DNA of 6,554 nt from Euryarchaeota archaeon UBA287 (lineage in GTDB: Archaea > Thermoplasmatota > UBA186 > UBA287). The notes under the pieces are model-generated. The model searched no databases. It was not told the origin of the DNA and saw only the letters and a list, made by a program, of their open reading frames with translations. The stretch is taken from the NCBI GenBank assembly GCA_002495235.1, contig DAEG01000097.1, positions 803-7,356 on the forward strand. Direction: 5' to 3'. Position 1 is the first letter of the stretch. Each line of letters opens with the position of its first letter. The position numbers and the translations under genes were made by a program. Below, piece by piece: positions 1-6,173 of the stretch.

Positions 1-1087
1 CGTGCGCAACATCCATGCGCCAGGCCGAAACGCCTCTCTCGTTCCAGTGCCTCACAACGTCTCTCACAAACTCATAGACCTTTTCATTCTCATGGTTCAG
101 CCTTGGCATGTTCTTTGCTTTTGGAAAGCACTCATACTTCTTCACAGGAAAGCCCAGAGGCCTGTAAAAATCTGCGTAGTCGCTCTCTCCTCCTCTGCTT
201 AAAAGATCCCTGAAGAATGGATGCGCACGGCTGGTGTGGTGAAATACTCCATCAAGCATCACTCTCATCTCTTTCGCCAGGGCTACAAGATCATCCTCAT
301 TCCCCAGCCTGGGATCTATAGAGTAATAGTCTTTTATGTCATAGCCGTGATAGGTATCTGACGAGAATATCGGGGTCAGATACAGTGCATTCGCTCCCAG
401 TGCCCTGATGTGCCCGACGTGCTCAAGCAATCCCTTCAGAGTCCCACTGTTGAGATCCTCACCGCTGAACCTGCAAGGCATGATCTGGTAGAAGACCGTT
501 TCGTACAGCCATCCCATGCTATCCTCTCTCTCGCCCGGAACCTCAAAATCTCCATAAGGATTTCCATCGACCTCAAAGGAGTATCTCTCTCCGTCCTTCA
601 GAGGGATCAGCGCTCTGTAATGCTCAAAGGGGTCATCGCAGGCGAACCGCTCCATCCTGATCCTGTTTTTATTCCCGAAAAGCAGGAAGACCTCTCTGGC
701 TTTGACCGTCCTAAGCCTAACCTCTCTCTTGTCTGCCAGGGGAAAGATCATGGACGAACAATGGAATGGTCTGGCGTATTCCTCCCCAAGGGCCGTGCAC
801 ACATTCGTTTCCTTAGAGAAGTTGTAGCTCTTTCTTGTGTACCGCTCCGTGTTGTCTTTATCGAGCGTGTATCTGCCATCGATGGAGTAAGCGTAGTGCC
901 ATATGCCCTCTGGCAGCTCGACCGTTGCTCTCCATGCGTTGCGCTCTCTCCTCATCCTGAAGCCACCTTCATTAAAAGCGTTGAAATCCCCGAGAAGATA
1001 CGCATATTTGCCCTCCACATCCACAGAGAACTCAATCAACAGAGACCTACCATGATCAGTTTTTCTGACGCTCGTTATGCGATACAT
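1..1087 (-). CDS. GH13 alpha-amylase family enzyme, cyclomaltodextrinase/neopullulanase-like (3' part missing)
   Basis: Reading the minus strand from ATG at 1087-1085 gives 362 residues with no stop before the window edge. Residues about 20-95 look like a CBM48/E-set glucan-binding fold (LLGDFNAFNEGGF at 31-43). Residues about 108-185 look like the beta-sandwich N domain (CBM34 type) of neopullulanases. The catalytic barrel starts near 193 (ETVFYQIMPCRF, 196-207), followed by LYLTPIFSSDTYHGYD (235-250), conserved region I MLDGVFHHTS (277-286), the MPRLN segment (327-331) and region II AWRMDVAH (355-362) with Arg357 and the presumed nucleophile Asp359. The general acid Glu and the last His-Asp pair lie off the window. 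Family members hydrolyse cyclodextrins, maltodextrins or pullulan. No signal peptide is seen, so a cytoplasmic role in maltodextrin use is inferred. A GTG directly before the ATG is an alternative start. The family is secure; the exact substrate is not. Confidence 0.9.
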   Translation of the reverse strand, partial: MYRITSVRKTDHGRSLLIEFSVDVEGKYAYLLGDFNAFNEGGFRMRRERNAWRATVELPEGIWHYAYSIDGRYTLDKDNTERYTRKSYNFSKETNVCTALGEEYARPFHCSSMIFPLADKREVRLRTVKAREVFLLFGNKNRIRMERFACDDPFEHYRALIPLKDGERYSFEVDGNPYGDFEVPGEREDSMGWLYETVFYQIMPCRFSGEDLNSGTLKGLLEHVGHIRALGANALYLTPIFSSDTYHGYDIKDYYSIDPRLGNEDDLVALAKEMRVMLDGVFHHTSRAHPFFRDLLSRGGESDYADFYRPLGFPVKKYECFPKAKNMPRLNHENEKVYEFVRDVVRHWNERGVSAWRMDVAH

Positions 1088-1155
1088 CACACCATATGTG
1101 CTTGTATTCTCTTAACAATTTAGAAAATATAATAACCAAAAACCCTCTTCTGCAT
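1088..1155. promoter_or_regulatory. Divergent AT-rich promoter region, glycosidase / ABC permease
   Basis: This 68-base gap separates two divergent genes. The AT-rich run at 1124-1134 (aaaatataata) reads as a TATA-like element on both strands. On the plus strand its core TATAA (1128-1132) is centred 26 bases before the GTG at 1156, which fits a leaderless permease transcript. On the minus strand the same run is about 42 bases before the glycosidase ATG, implying a leader of roughly 16 bases if transcription starts at the usual archaeal distance. The two promoters would therefore share or compete for one TBP site. This is inferred from spacing alone. Confidence 0.5.
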
Positions 1156-2010
1156 GTGGACAGAGAAGACTTGCGAGGATCGTTCATAATAGCGAGAAGG
1201 GAGTTGAATGCGAACATCAGAAGCGCCCGGATGATAATACTGACACTTCTCCTCGCGCTCATCGTTGTTACCATCTCATGGCTTTTTGGAAGCACCATGG
1301 GAACCTGGGTCGCTCAGGTGAGCAGCGGTCTCAAAAATCAGCCATACGGCCCGGACGTCCTGCTGGCAACCGTGGCCTTTTTTATGGGCATATCCTGTGC
1401 TTTCTTCTCACTGTTCTTTGCCTACGATGACATATCGCGAGAGAAAACGTCAAGATCCTTGCAGTTCTTACTTCTGAAACCCATAGATGACCGGGCTGTT
1501 ATGCTGGGAAAATTCCTCGGGACTTTCAGCACGGTAGCCATGCCGGTGGTGGCGGTGACCATAGCTTCAGTCCTCACAATATGGTACACTTCGGGTCAGT
1601 CACCAACCGTCCTCGGAACCCTCGGTTTCCTTCTGTGCATTTTCCTGGTCATAGGCATATGCATATCATTCGAGCACAGCCTCTCGATGGTGTTCAAAAC
1701 CTCTACCAGCTCCCTGATCGCAGGGCTGGCGTCGATGCTGGTGATGACGTCTTTCTGGCAGCTGATAGTTGGCGCCATAGCGCTCGCGACAAAGAACATG
1801 AACCCGGCATTCATGGAGAAGACCTCTCTCTTCAACCCCTTTCCTGCGGTGGGTAACTGCGCATACATCTATGCAGTCACACTCTTCACAGGAGGGGAGG
1901 AACTGACGTCCATACCCTCGTGGCTCCCTCTCTTGGCGCTCTTTCTGTGGTTCCTTCTATTCCTTGGTCTCTCTGTCTTCTCCTTCAAGAGGATGGTGAG
2001 GAAGCTCTGA
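1156..2010 (+). CDS. ABC-2 type transporter permease subunit
   Basis: This 284-residue membrane protein has about six hydrophobic segments, near residues 26-44, 68-89, 120-143, 153-172, 187-210 and 256-277. Between the second and third lies DDISREKTSRSLQFLLLKP (91-109), followed by GKFLG (118-122). This matches the ABC-2 permease pattern of an acidic pair and Glu, a Ser/Thr-rich stretch, then LLL-x-P. Such proteins pair with a separate ATPase subunit to export drugs, lipids, polysaccharides or other substrates; the cargo cannot be told here. I chose the GTG at 1156 because a TATA core at 1128-1132 is centred 26 bases upstream, as for leaderless genes, and the protein then begins with a short charged cytoplasmic segment. 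An ATG at 1096 would add 20 residues but lies upstream of that TATA box. No ATPase gene is adjacent: upstream is a divergent glycosidase and downstream a convergent deoC. Its end overlaps deoC by 26 bases. Confidence 0.8.
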   Translation: MDREDLRGSFIIARRELNANIRSARMIILTLLLALIVVTISWLFGSTMGTWVAQVSSGLKNQPYGPDVLLATVAFFMGISCAFFSLFFAYDDISREKTSRSLQFLLLKPIDDRAVMLGKFLGTFSTVAMPVVAVTIASVLTIWYTSGQSPTVLGTLGFLLCIFLVIGICISFEHSLSMVFKTSTSSLIAGLASMLVMTSFWQLIVGAIALATKNMNPAFMEKTSLFNPFPAVGNCAYIYAVTLFTGGEELTSIPSWLPLLALFLWFLLFLGLSVFSFKRMVRKL

Positions 2011-2635
2011 TTATATTGGTGCTTGTCCCTATCCTGTTAGCTCCTGCCTTTATCAGCTCCATCGCCTGCTCTTTTGTCTTTATTCCACCGCTGGCCTTCA
2101 CACCCATGTCCTTGCCTACCGTCTGACGCATGAGCTTCACATCATAGGTTGTCGCCCCACCATAGCCGAAGCCGGTCGAGGTCTTCACGAAAGATGCCCC
2201 TGCTCTCTTCGCAGCCGTGCACGCAGCCTTCTTCTCATCATCGCTGAGCATCCCTGCCTCTATTATCGCCTTGACCACGCGTCCGCCCGCAGCACCGACC
2301 ACAGCCTCTATGTCCTCCCAGACTTGCTCCAGCATGCCGCTCTTGAGATACCCCAGATTTATGACCATGTCCAGCTCATCAGCGCCCAGCTCAAGAGCCT
2401 TCCCTGCCTCAAGGGCTTTCATTTCTTTATCTAGAGCCCCCAGAGGAAAACCTATCACGGTGCACACCTTCACATCGGATCCTTCGAGCTCTCCCCTGCA
2501 GAGTCTTATGTGGCACGGGTTCACGCAAACGCTGTAAAAACCATACTCCCTCGCCTCATGACACAGCTCTCTTACGTTCTTCACCGTCGCTTCAGGCTTC
2601 AACACCGTGTAGTCTATCATCTTCTCAAGTTCCAT
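1985..2635 (-). CDS. deoC: Deoxyribose-phosphate aldolase
   Basis: DeoC splits 2-deoxy-D-ribose 5-phosphate into glyceraldehyde 3-phosphate and acetaldehyde, a cytoplasmic class I (Schiff base) aldolase step in deoxynucleoside breakdown. The 216-residue protein has the TIM-barrel landmarks in order: DYTVLKPEAT (8-17), VCVNP (36-40), VCTVIGFPLG (57-66), ELDMVIN with Asp89 (87-93), FVKTSTGF with the presumed Schiff-base Lys151 (149-156), VKASGGI with Lys180 (179-185) and RIGTS (201-205). It is shorter than E. coli DeoC (259), as many archaeal and bacterial forms are. The ATG at 2635 is preferred over one 21 codons upstream because a TTATAAG box (plus strand 2657-2663) is centred 25 bases before it and the longer version would span that promoter. 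Oddities are Tyr9 where the family commonly has His, and a Ser-rich tail after the phosphate-site GTS. It is transcribed alone, divergent from the chaperone operon. Confidence 0.93.
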   Translation of the reverse strand: MELEKMIDYTVLKPEATVKNVRELCHEAREYGFYSVCVNPCHIRLCRGELEGSDVKVCTVIGFPLGALDKEMKALEAGKALELGADELDMVINLGYLKSGMLEQVWEDIEAVVGAAGGRVVKAIIEAGMLSDDEKKAACTAAKRAGASFVKTSTGFGYGGATTYDVKLMRQTVGKDMGVKASGGIKTKEQAMELIKAGANRIGTSTNIIRASSPSS

Positions 2636-2752
2636 GCATCGGATTGTGCTTTTTATCTTATAACTGTTTGCCAGCCACCCGCGTTCCCATACGGGCAAAA
2701 ATCGGACCGGCCTACAAAAAAACTTTTATAGAAGCAAAACTATACATTAAAG
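2636..2752. promoter_or_regulatory. Divergent promoter region, deoC / grpE-dnaK-dnaJ
   Basis: This 117-base region holds two outward promoters. For deoC (minus strand), TTATAAG at plus 2657-2663 is centred 25 bases before the ATG. For grpE, TTTTATAG at 2724-2731, preceded by an A-run at 2716-2722 that could act as a BRE-like purine element, is centred about 26 bases before the GTG at 2753. Both spacings fit transcripts starting at or next to the start codon. The region between them also holds an inverted repeat, TTTGCC at 2667-2672 and GGCAAA at 2694-2699. A small dyad, TATAG at 2727-2731 and CTATA at 2740-2744, overlaps the grpE TATA box. Either could be an operator, but none matches a heat-shock operator I can name. 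Confidence 0.6.
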
Positions 2753-3193
2753 GTGGAAGAGAACACAGAAAACGCCAAGGAAGAGTATCGCGAGAAATTA
2801 CTGAGACTTCAGGCCGATTATGACAACTACAGGAAGAATTTTGAGAAGAGATTCGAGGAGCAGAGAAAGCTGGCGAACGAGAGGCTGGTGCGGGAACTGC
2901 TCACGGTCATGGATGATTTCGAGAGAATGATGAAGAGCACAGATGACGAAGAGACGAGAGGGGGCATGGAGATGGTGTACAGGAACATGATGAAAGCTCT
3001 CAAAAACGAGGGAGTGGAGCGCATGGAGTGCGTCGGCAAGCCCTTCGATCCTTTTGAGCAAGAGGCCATCGAAGTCTCCTACGAAGGATCCTGTGAGGAG
3101 AACACGGTCATGGAGGAGCTCAGAGCAGGGTACAGGATGAACGGAAGAGTCATAAGGACGGCGCAAGTAAAGGTTAAAGGAGGCAAAAAATGA
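2753..3193 (+). CDS. grpE: GrpE nucleotide exchange factor
   Basis: GrpE is the cochaperone that releases ADP from DnaK so that the Hsp70 cycle can proceed. The 146-residue protein has a charged, helical, coiled-coil-prone N-terminal half (about 8-60, including LLRLQADYDNYRKNFEKR at 16-33) that would form the dimer stalk. LLTVMDDFERM (49-59) follows. The C-terminal beta domain carries GKPFDPFEQEAI (95-106) and the signature GYRMNGRVIRTAQVKV (126-141). It is shorter than E. coli GrpE (197), with only a few residues before the helix, so the disordered N-terminal tail of many homologues is missing. The start is GTG at 2753: no in-frame ATG exists before codon 53, and the TATA-like box is centred about 26 bases upstream, so the mRNA is probably leaderless. 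Its TGA overlaps the dnaK ATG in ATGA, implying coupled translation. Confidence 0.94.
   Translation: MEENTENAKEEYREKLLRLQADYDNYRKNFEKRFEEQRKLANERLVRELLTVMDDFERMMKSTDDEETRGGMEMVYRNMMKALKNEGVERMECVGKPFDPFEQEAIEVSYEGSCEENTVMEELRAGYRMNGRVIRTAQVKVKGGKK
3176..3183 (+). promoter_or_regulatory. Strong Shine-Dalgarno site for dnaK inside grpE
   Basis: AAAGGAGG lies six bases before the dnaK ATG at 3190, within the last codons of grpE. It is a near-ideal match to the anti-Shine-Dalgarno end of 16S rRNA. It contrasts with the first genes of the transcription units here, which appear leaderless. It fixes the dnaK start and would let ribosomes load on dnaK independently of grpE termination, which suits the need for more DnaK than GrpE. 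Confidence 0.8.
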
Positions 3194-5076
3194 GCAAGAT
3201 AATAGGAATAGATCTGGGAACGAGCAACTCAGCGGCTGCGGTGGTCATGGGTGGTAGACCTGTCATGATACCCGCGGCTGAGGGCACCACAGTGGGAGGC
3301 AAGGCCTTCCCCAGCTATGTGGCCTTCACAAGCGACAGCCAGCTGCTGGTAGGAGAGCCCGCCAGAAGGCAGGCCGTAAACAATCCAGATGGTACGGTAA
3401 CGGCATTCAAGAGAAAGATGGGCACCAGTTACAAGTACAGCATACACGGAAAGGAGTACACACCACAGCAGCTATCCTCCTTCATCCTTCAGAAGATAAA
3501 GAGGGACGCTGAGGCTTTTCTTGGAGAGCCTGTCGAAAAGGCCGTCATAACCGTTCCGGCGTATTTCAACGATAATCAGAGGCAGGCCACCAAGGACGCT
3601 GGAGCGATAGCAGGCCTTGACGTAGTCCGCATAATAAACGAGCCAACGGCGGCATCACTCGCCTACGGGCTCGACAAGAACGACAAAGAGCTCAAGATCC
3701 TCGTCTTCGACCTGGGCGGAGGGACGCTTGATGTCACCATCCTGGAATTAGGACAGGGAGTGTTCGAGGTCAAGAGCACCAGCGGGGACACACAGCTGGG
3801 AGGCACCGACATGGACAATGCTCTTGTTGACTACATGGTCGATGAGTTCAGGGCGAAGGAGGGCATAGACCTCAGGAACGACAAAGTGGCCATGGAACGG
3901 ATAAGGGAGGCTGCGGAGAAGGCAAAGATAGAACTGTCAACGGTCCTCAGCACGGACGTGAACCTGCCATACATAACCGTATCAAGCTCAGGGCCAAAGC
4001 ACCTGAACATGACGATAACAAGGTCAAAGCTTGAGCAGCTCGTGGGACCCATAGTCGAGAGATGCAGAGCTCCGGTAGAGAGAGCTATATCTGATGCACA
4101 CATAAGTGCGAACGCTATCGATCGCATAATCCTGGTGGGCGGACCCACAAGGATGCCGATAGTGCAGAGCTTCGTTGAGAGAGTGCTGGGCAAGAAGCCT
4201 GAGAGAGGAGTGGACCCCATGGAGTGCGTTGCGCAGGGTGCCGCGATACAGGGCGCTGTGCTGACAGGAGAGATAAAGGATATACTTCTGCTGGATGTCA
4301 CGCCACTGTCGCTCGGAGTGGAGACCGTCGGCGGGGTGTTCACCAAGGTAATAGAGAGGAACACAACGATACCGACAAAGCGGACACAGGTCTTTTCTAC
4401 CGCATCCGACTATCAGACCGCCGTCACAATACACGCGCTTCAGGGCGAGAGACCTCTGGCAAAGGACAACATATCCCTGGGCATGTTCAACCTGGAGGGC
4501 ATACCTCCGGCGCCAAGAGGGATACCTCAGATAGAGGTCACATTCGACATAGACGCGAATGGCATACTCCACGTGTCTGCGAAGGATAAAGCGACGGGCA
4601 AGGAACAGACCATAACGATACAGAATCAGACAAAACTGTCGCAGGACGACATCGAGAAGGCGGTCAGGGAGGCAAAGGACTTCGAGGAGCAGGACAAGAG
4701 GAAGCTGGAGGAGATAGAGCTGAGGAACAACGCCGATGCTCTGGTCTACCAGACAGAGAAGAGCTTCTCCGAGCTGGGGGACAGATACGCTCCGGAGGAC
4801 AAGGGGAGGATACAGAGTGCCATGAACGCCCTCAAGGAAGCGCTGAAGGGCGAGGACACCGCAGAGATCAAGAAGCGATACGACGAGCTGACAAGGATCG
4901 TTGGAGAGGTCAACGTCAAGCTGTATCAGTCAACGGCGGGAGCTAACGCCTCAGAGACAGGTGGTCCGGCTAGTGCAACCGACAGCGCCGGCAAAGCGGA
5001 CGCCGGAGGACAAGACAACGATGATGGCGTGTGGAGAGGAAAGCCCGTTGACGTTGATCACAGAGACGAGAAATGA
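3190..5076 (+). CDS. dnaK: Hsp70 chaperone DnaK
   Basis: DnaK binds exposed hydrophobic peptides in the cytoplasm in an ATP-controlled cycle with DnaJ and GrpE. The 628-residue protein is complete. The ATPase domain (about 1-363) has the phosphate-1 loop GIDLGTSNS (6-14), AFKRKMG with Lys74 (72-78), VPAYFND (122-128), NEPTAASLAYG (150-160), the phosphate-2 loop DLGGGTLDV (174-182) and the adenosine motif ILVGGPTRMP (314-323). The interdomain linker DILLLDVTPLSLG is at 364-376, the beta substrate-binding domain runs to about 480, and a helical lid follows. Residues about 579-628 are a disordered, Ala/Gly/Ser/Asp-rich tail ending PVDVDHRDEK. The ATPase domain lacks the extra loop of about 20-25 residues that E. 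coli DnaK has after KRLIG, as in Gram-positive and archaeal proteins. Both ends overlap neighbours by 4 bases (ATGA). Confidence 0.98.
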   Translation: MSKIIGIDLGTSNSAAAVVMGGRPVMIPAAEGTTVGGKAFPSYVAFTSDSQLLVGEPARRQAVNNPDGTVTAFKRKMGTSYKYSIHGKEYTPQQLSSFILQKIKRDAEAFLGEPVEKAVITVPAYFNDNQRQATKDAGAIAGLDVVRIINEPTAASLAYGLDKNDKELKILVFDLGGGTLDVTILELGQGVFEVKSTSGDTQLGGTDMDNALVDYMVDEFRAKEGIDLRNDKVAMERIREAAEKAKIELSTVLSTDVNLPYITVSSSGPKHLNMTITRSKLEQLVGPIVERCRAPVERAISDAHISANAIDRIILVGGPTRMPIVQSFVERVLGKKPERGVDPMECVAQGAAIQGAVLTGEIKDILLLDVTPLSLGVETVGGVFTKVIERNTTIPTKRTQVFSTASDYQTAVTIHALQGERPLAKDNISLGMFNLEGIPPAPRGIPQIEVTFDIDANGILHVSAKDKATGKEQTITIQNQTKLSQDDIEKAVREAKDFEEQDKRKLEEIELRNNADALVYQTEKSFSELGDRYAPEDKGRIQSAMNALKEALKGEDTAEIKKRYDELTRIVGEVNVKLYQSTAGANASETGGPASATDSAGKADAGGQDNDDGVWRGKPVDVDHRDEK

Positions 5077-6173
5077 GTGAAAAGGACTACTATGAGACGC
5101 TTGGCATTCCGAAGAACGCCTCTGCAGATGACATAAAGAAGGCCTACAGGGAGCTGGCGAAGAAGTACCACCCCGACGTGAACAAGGATCCCGGAGCGGA
5201 GGAGAAGTTCAAGGAGGTGAGTGAGGCATACGCTGTACTGAGCGACCCGCAGAAGAGGGAGGTCTACGACCAGTACGGCAAGGCCGGGGTTGATGGCAGA
5301 TACAGCCGTGAGGACATATTCAACGAGGATATCTTCAAGGACATATTCAACGGCTTTGGCGGTTTTGAGGACATATTCGACATCTTCTTCGGCGGTGGAA
5401 GAAGAAGGAGGACGCCTGAGAGGCGATTCGTTCCCAGAGACATAAGCACATCCGTGACCTTAGAGTTGGGCGAGGCTTTCAATGGTGCCGAGAAGAAGAT
5501 AGAGATCGGAAGAAAGATCCTCTGCGAGAGATGCGATGGCACTGGAGCTGAGTCGCCTGGCGATGTCAAGACCTGTCCGCAATGCCATGGTGCTGGCAGA
5601 GTGAGGGTTACGCAGAGTTCTCTCTTTGGTAGGTTCTCTACAGTCACGACGTGCAGCAGATGCAGCGGGACTGGCAGGGTGATCGAAAAGCCGTGCCCTT
5701 CGTGCAGAGGCAGAGGCTACATGGAAGAGAAGAAGAGCATAGTCATAAACATACCAAAGGGCGTAGACGAGGGCACGCTTCTCAGGGTCCCGGGCGAGGG
5801 CGAATTCGGTGGGGACCTCTACATAAACGTCCACCTAAAGGAACACCCGGCGCTCAAGAGAAGCGGCAGCGATCTCATCGCGGAGGTCGAGATAAGCTTC
5901 CCGGAGGCCGCACTAGGCACACAGATAGAGATAGAGTCCATGGATGGTAAAACCAGCGTAGAGGTCCCTCCCGGCACACAGAGCGGCGAGACCCTGAGGG
6001 TCAAGGGCAGAGGCATGCCTTCGCTGGACACCAGGAAGCGCGGGGATCTCGTAGTGAAGATAAACGTGAGGACGCCGACAAAGCTCACCAGGGAGGAGAG
6101 GGAGCTCCTGGAGAAGCTTCTGGAGCTTGAGGGGGACAGGGGCTCAAAGCTCTTCGGCAGGATCTTCAGGTGA
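5073..6173 (+). CDS. dnaJ: DnaJ (Hsp40, type I) cochaperone
   Basis: DnaJ captures unfolded substrates and triggers ATP hydrolysis by DnaK. The 366-residue protein has the full type I layout: J domain 4-68 with the catalytic HPD at 33-35; a short linker (about 77-113) that is poor in Gly but carries five Asp-Ile-Phe copies; a zinc domain with four complete CxxCxGxG motifs at 151-158, 168-175, 194-201 and 208-215, enough for two zinc ions; and C-terminal substrate-binding domains I and II (for example VPGEGEFGGDLYI, and VKGRGMPSLDTRKRGDLVV further on). It ends in a basic-hydrophobic tail, KLFGRIFR. The start ATG at 5073 overlaps the dnaK stop in ATGA; there is no good Shine-Dalgarno before it, so translation probably depends on ribosomes finishing dnaK. 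The 3' end overlaps a convergent transposase gene by 8 bases. Confidence 0.97.
   Translation: MSEKDYYETLGIPKNASADDIKKAYRELAKKYHPDVNKDPGAEEKFKEVSEAYAVLSDPQKREVYDQYGKAGVDGRYSREDIFNEDIFKDIFNGFGGFEDIFDIFFGGGRRRRTPERRFVPRDISTSVTLELGEAFNGAEKKIEIGRKILCERCDGTGAESPGDVKTCPQCHGAGRVRVTQSSLFGRFSTVTTCSRCSGTGRVIEKPCPSCRGRGYMEEKKSIVINIPKGVDEGTLLRVPGEGEFGGDLYINVHLKEHPALKRSGSDLIAEVEISFPEAALGTQIEIESMDGKTSVEVPPGTQSGETLRVKGRGMPSLDTRKRGDLVVKINVRTPTKLTREERELLEKLLELEGDRGSKLFGRIFR

Noticed and set aside
410..1123. 237-codon plus-strand open frame opposite the glycosidase
   Set aside because: The minus strand here encodes a convincing GH13 protein through its whole length. The plus-strand translation has no recognisable motif and is a shadow frame.
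1096..1155. Upstream ATG at 1096 as the permease start
   Set aside because: It lies before the TATA-like box at 1124-1133, and the added 20 residues look like translated promoter. The GTG at 1156 sits at leaderless distance.
2636..2698. ATG at 2698 as the deoC start
   Set aside because: The 21 extra residues do not resemble DeoC and would span the TTATAAG promoter element. The ATG at 2635 begins right before the conserved N-terminal helix.
3831..4364. Long open frames on the minus strand of dnaK (also 4024-4572)
   Set aside because: They are antisense to highly conserved DnaK codons, show no domain of their own, and arise from codon bias.
6107..6124. AGAAGCTTCT palindrome near the dnaJ 3' end as the missing IS200 end hairpin
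   Set aside because: It is only ten bases, has no loop, and lies in conserved-looking codons (LLEKLLELE). It does not look like the bulged hairpins of IS200 ends.
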